Assembly: GCF_964036645.1 (NCBI RefSeq)
Contig: NZ_OZ038525.1
Location: forward strand, 1,101,501-1,165,500
DNA from: Tenacibaculum sp. 190524A02b
GTDB taxonomy: Bacteria; Bacteroidota; Bacteroidia; Flavobacteriales; Flavobacteriaceae
Reading direction: 5' to 3'
Length of the DNA: 64,000 nucleotides
Made by a program: the position numbers and the translations under genes. Below are positions 63,570-64,000 of this stretch, in pieces. Position 1 is the first letter of the stretch, and the number at the start of each line of letters is the position of its first letter. The notes beneath the pieces are model-generated. The model ran no database searches. It saw only the letters and a list, made by a program, of their open reading frames with translations, and was not told the origin of the DNA.

Positions 63570-64000
63570 TTATTTGCTAGGCCAAGACCCCATAATATTT
63601 CCTTTGTCATCGTATGCAACGAGTTTCACTTCATTGTTACGATCTATGCAGAATTTAGCTCTTGGTTTTCCTTGATCGTCAAATAAAAACAATCCGTTTT
63701 GTTTTCCAGGTACCTGACCTAAAGCAACTCTTCGTGTACCTCTTAAATACCCCTTTTTTATGTATTCTTTACGTTTTAATGAACGTTCTTTAGGGTCTTT
63801 AATAGCTTGAAGCTCGTCTGCCATTTGCAGCATTTTTTCTTTGTTTTCATCATCGTTTCGATCATTGAATAGTAGATAGTTATACTTTTTTCTTACTCCG
63901 TTTTTCTTCACATCCGTAGATAATAATTGCATTACTTGATCTCCATCATATTGATCATAGGTTAACGATAAGCCTGCAGCGTGTCCATCTTCTGTTTTTT
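63570..64000 (-). CDS. unrecognised protein, N-terminus beyond the window edge
   Basis: The frame is open from the stop at 63570 to base 64000 with no stop, so the gene is truncated at the window edge. An ATG at 63932 is available, but the codons upstream read as protein (DGHAAGLSLTYDQYDGDQ), so the true start lies outside. The visible part is highly charged and includes two similar strand motifs (GLFLFDDQGKPR and LVAYDDKGNIMG). I do not recognise the family. Confidence 0.7.
   Translation of the reverse strand, partial: KTEDGHAAGLSLTYDQYDGDQVMQLLSTDVKKNGVRKKYNYLLFNDRNDDENKEKMLQMADELQAIKDPKERSLKRKEYIKKGYLRGTRRVALGQVPGKQNGLFLFDDQGKPRAKFCIDRNNEVKLVAYDDKGNIMGSWPSK

Overview
The window looks like the chromosome of a marine-type member of the Bacteroidota, family Flavobacteriaceae; a Tenacibaculum-like genus is inference only. 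The DNA is very AT-rich throughout. It carries two proteins with type IX secretion (T9SS) C-terminal sorting domains, two large TonB-dependent receptors served by an ECF sigma/FecR pair, several LytS/LytTR two-component pairs, an OMP_b-brl_3-type receptor, many lipoproteins, and promoters of the Bacteroidota TTTG/TAnnTTTG type. I saw no rRNA, tRNA, CRISPR array, prophage or transposase.

Layout. 1-3.4 kb: an LRR-Roc-COR-TIR giant protein, then a DUF2200 gene. 4.0-8.8 kb: a very short, previously unlisted double-glycine-leader peptide gene lies divergent to an outer-membrane beta-barrel receptor, followed by a LytS-type kinase and a LytTR regulator. Two 17-bp direct repeats with a 21-bp period lie in front of the receptor gene. 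8.9-10.9 kb: a small XRE-like regulator, a 42-bp tandem repeat, pssA and a GNAT acetyltransferase. 10.9-14.4 kb: four tandem paralogous lipoproteins, each with its own terminator and a shared upstream element. A frameshifted membrane-protein gene follows (14.5-15.0 kb). 15.0-24.1 kb is a housekeeping block: lptB, an AhpD-like protein, tatC, kdsD, recQ, small enzymes, a THUMP-like methyltransferase and an outer-membrane barrel.

24.5-28.1 kb: a T9SS chitinase, an autoregulated-looking XRE regulator, and about 0.9 kb of gene-free AT-rich DNA. 28.1-38.5 kb: a kinase/sigma54 activator pair divergent to an efflux-type ABC operon (adaptor, ATPase, two paralogous FtsX-like permeases, DUF2807 protein), with a pair of TGTT-N8-AACA sites and a sigma54-like promoter between them. 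38.6-47.3 kb: a lipoprotein and an ECF sigma/FecR/TonB-receptor/TonB-receptor locus without a SusD partner. 47.5-48.6 kb: ychF.

49.0-59.4 kb looks like one functional neighbourhood. It has a TPR histidine kinase, an NTF2-like lipoprotein and a NarL-type regulator on the plus strand. On the minus strand are a serine hydrolase and a four-gene secreted/outer-membrane operon (OmpA, IPT/BNR lipoprotein, esterase, T9SS protein). The last two transcription units share a 24-bp element at almost the same distance (55 and 56 bp) from their start codons. 59.4-64 kb: a second serine hydrolase, an HTH membrane protein, a second LytS/LytTR pair and a truncated gene at the window edge.

The strongest candidates for something undescribed are the double-glycine peptide/receptor/LytTR locus (4.07-8.83 kb) and the shared-element two-component neighbourhood at 49-59 kb.
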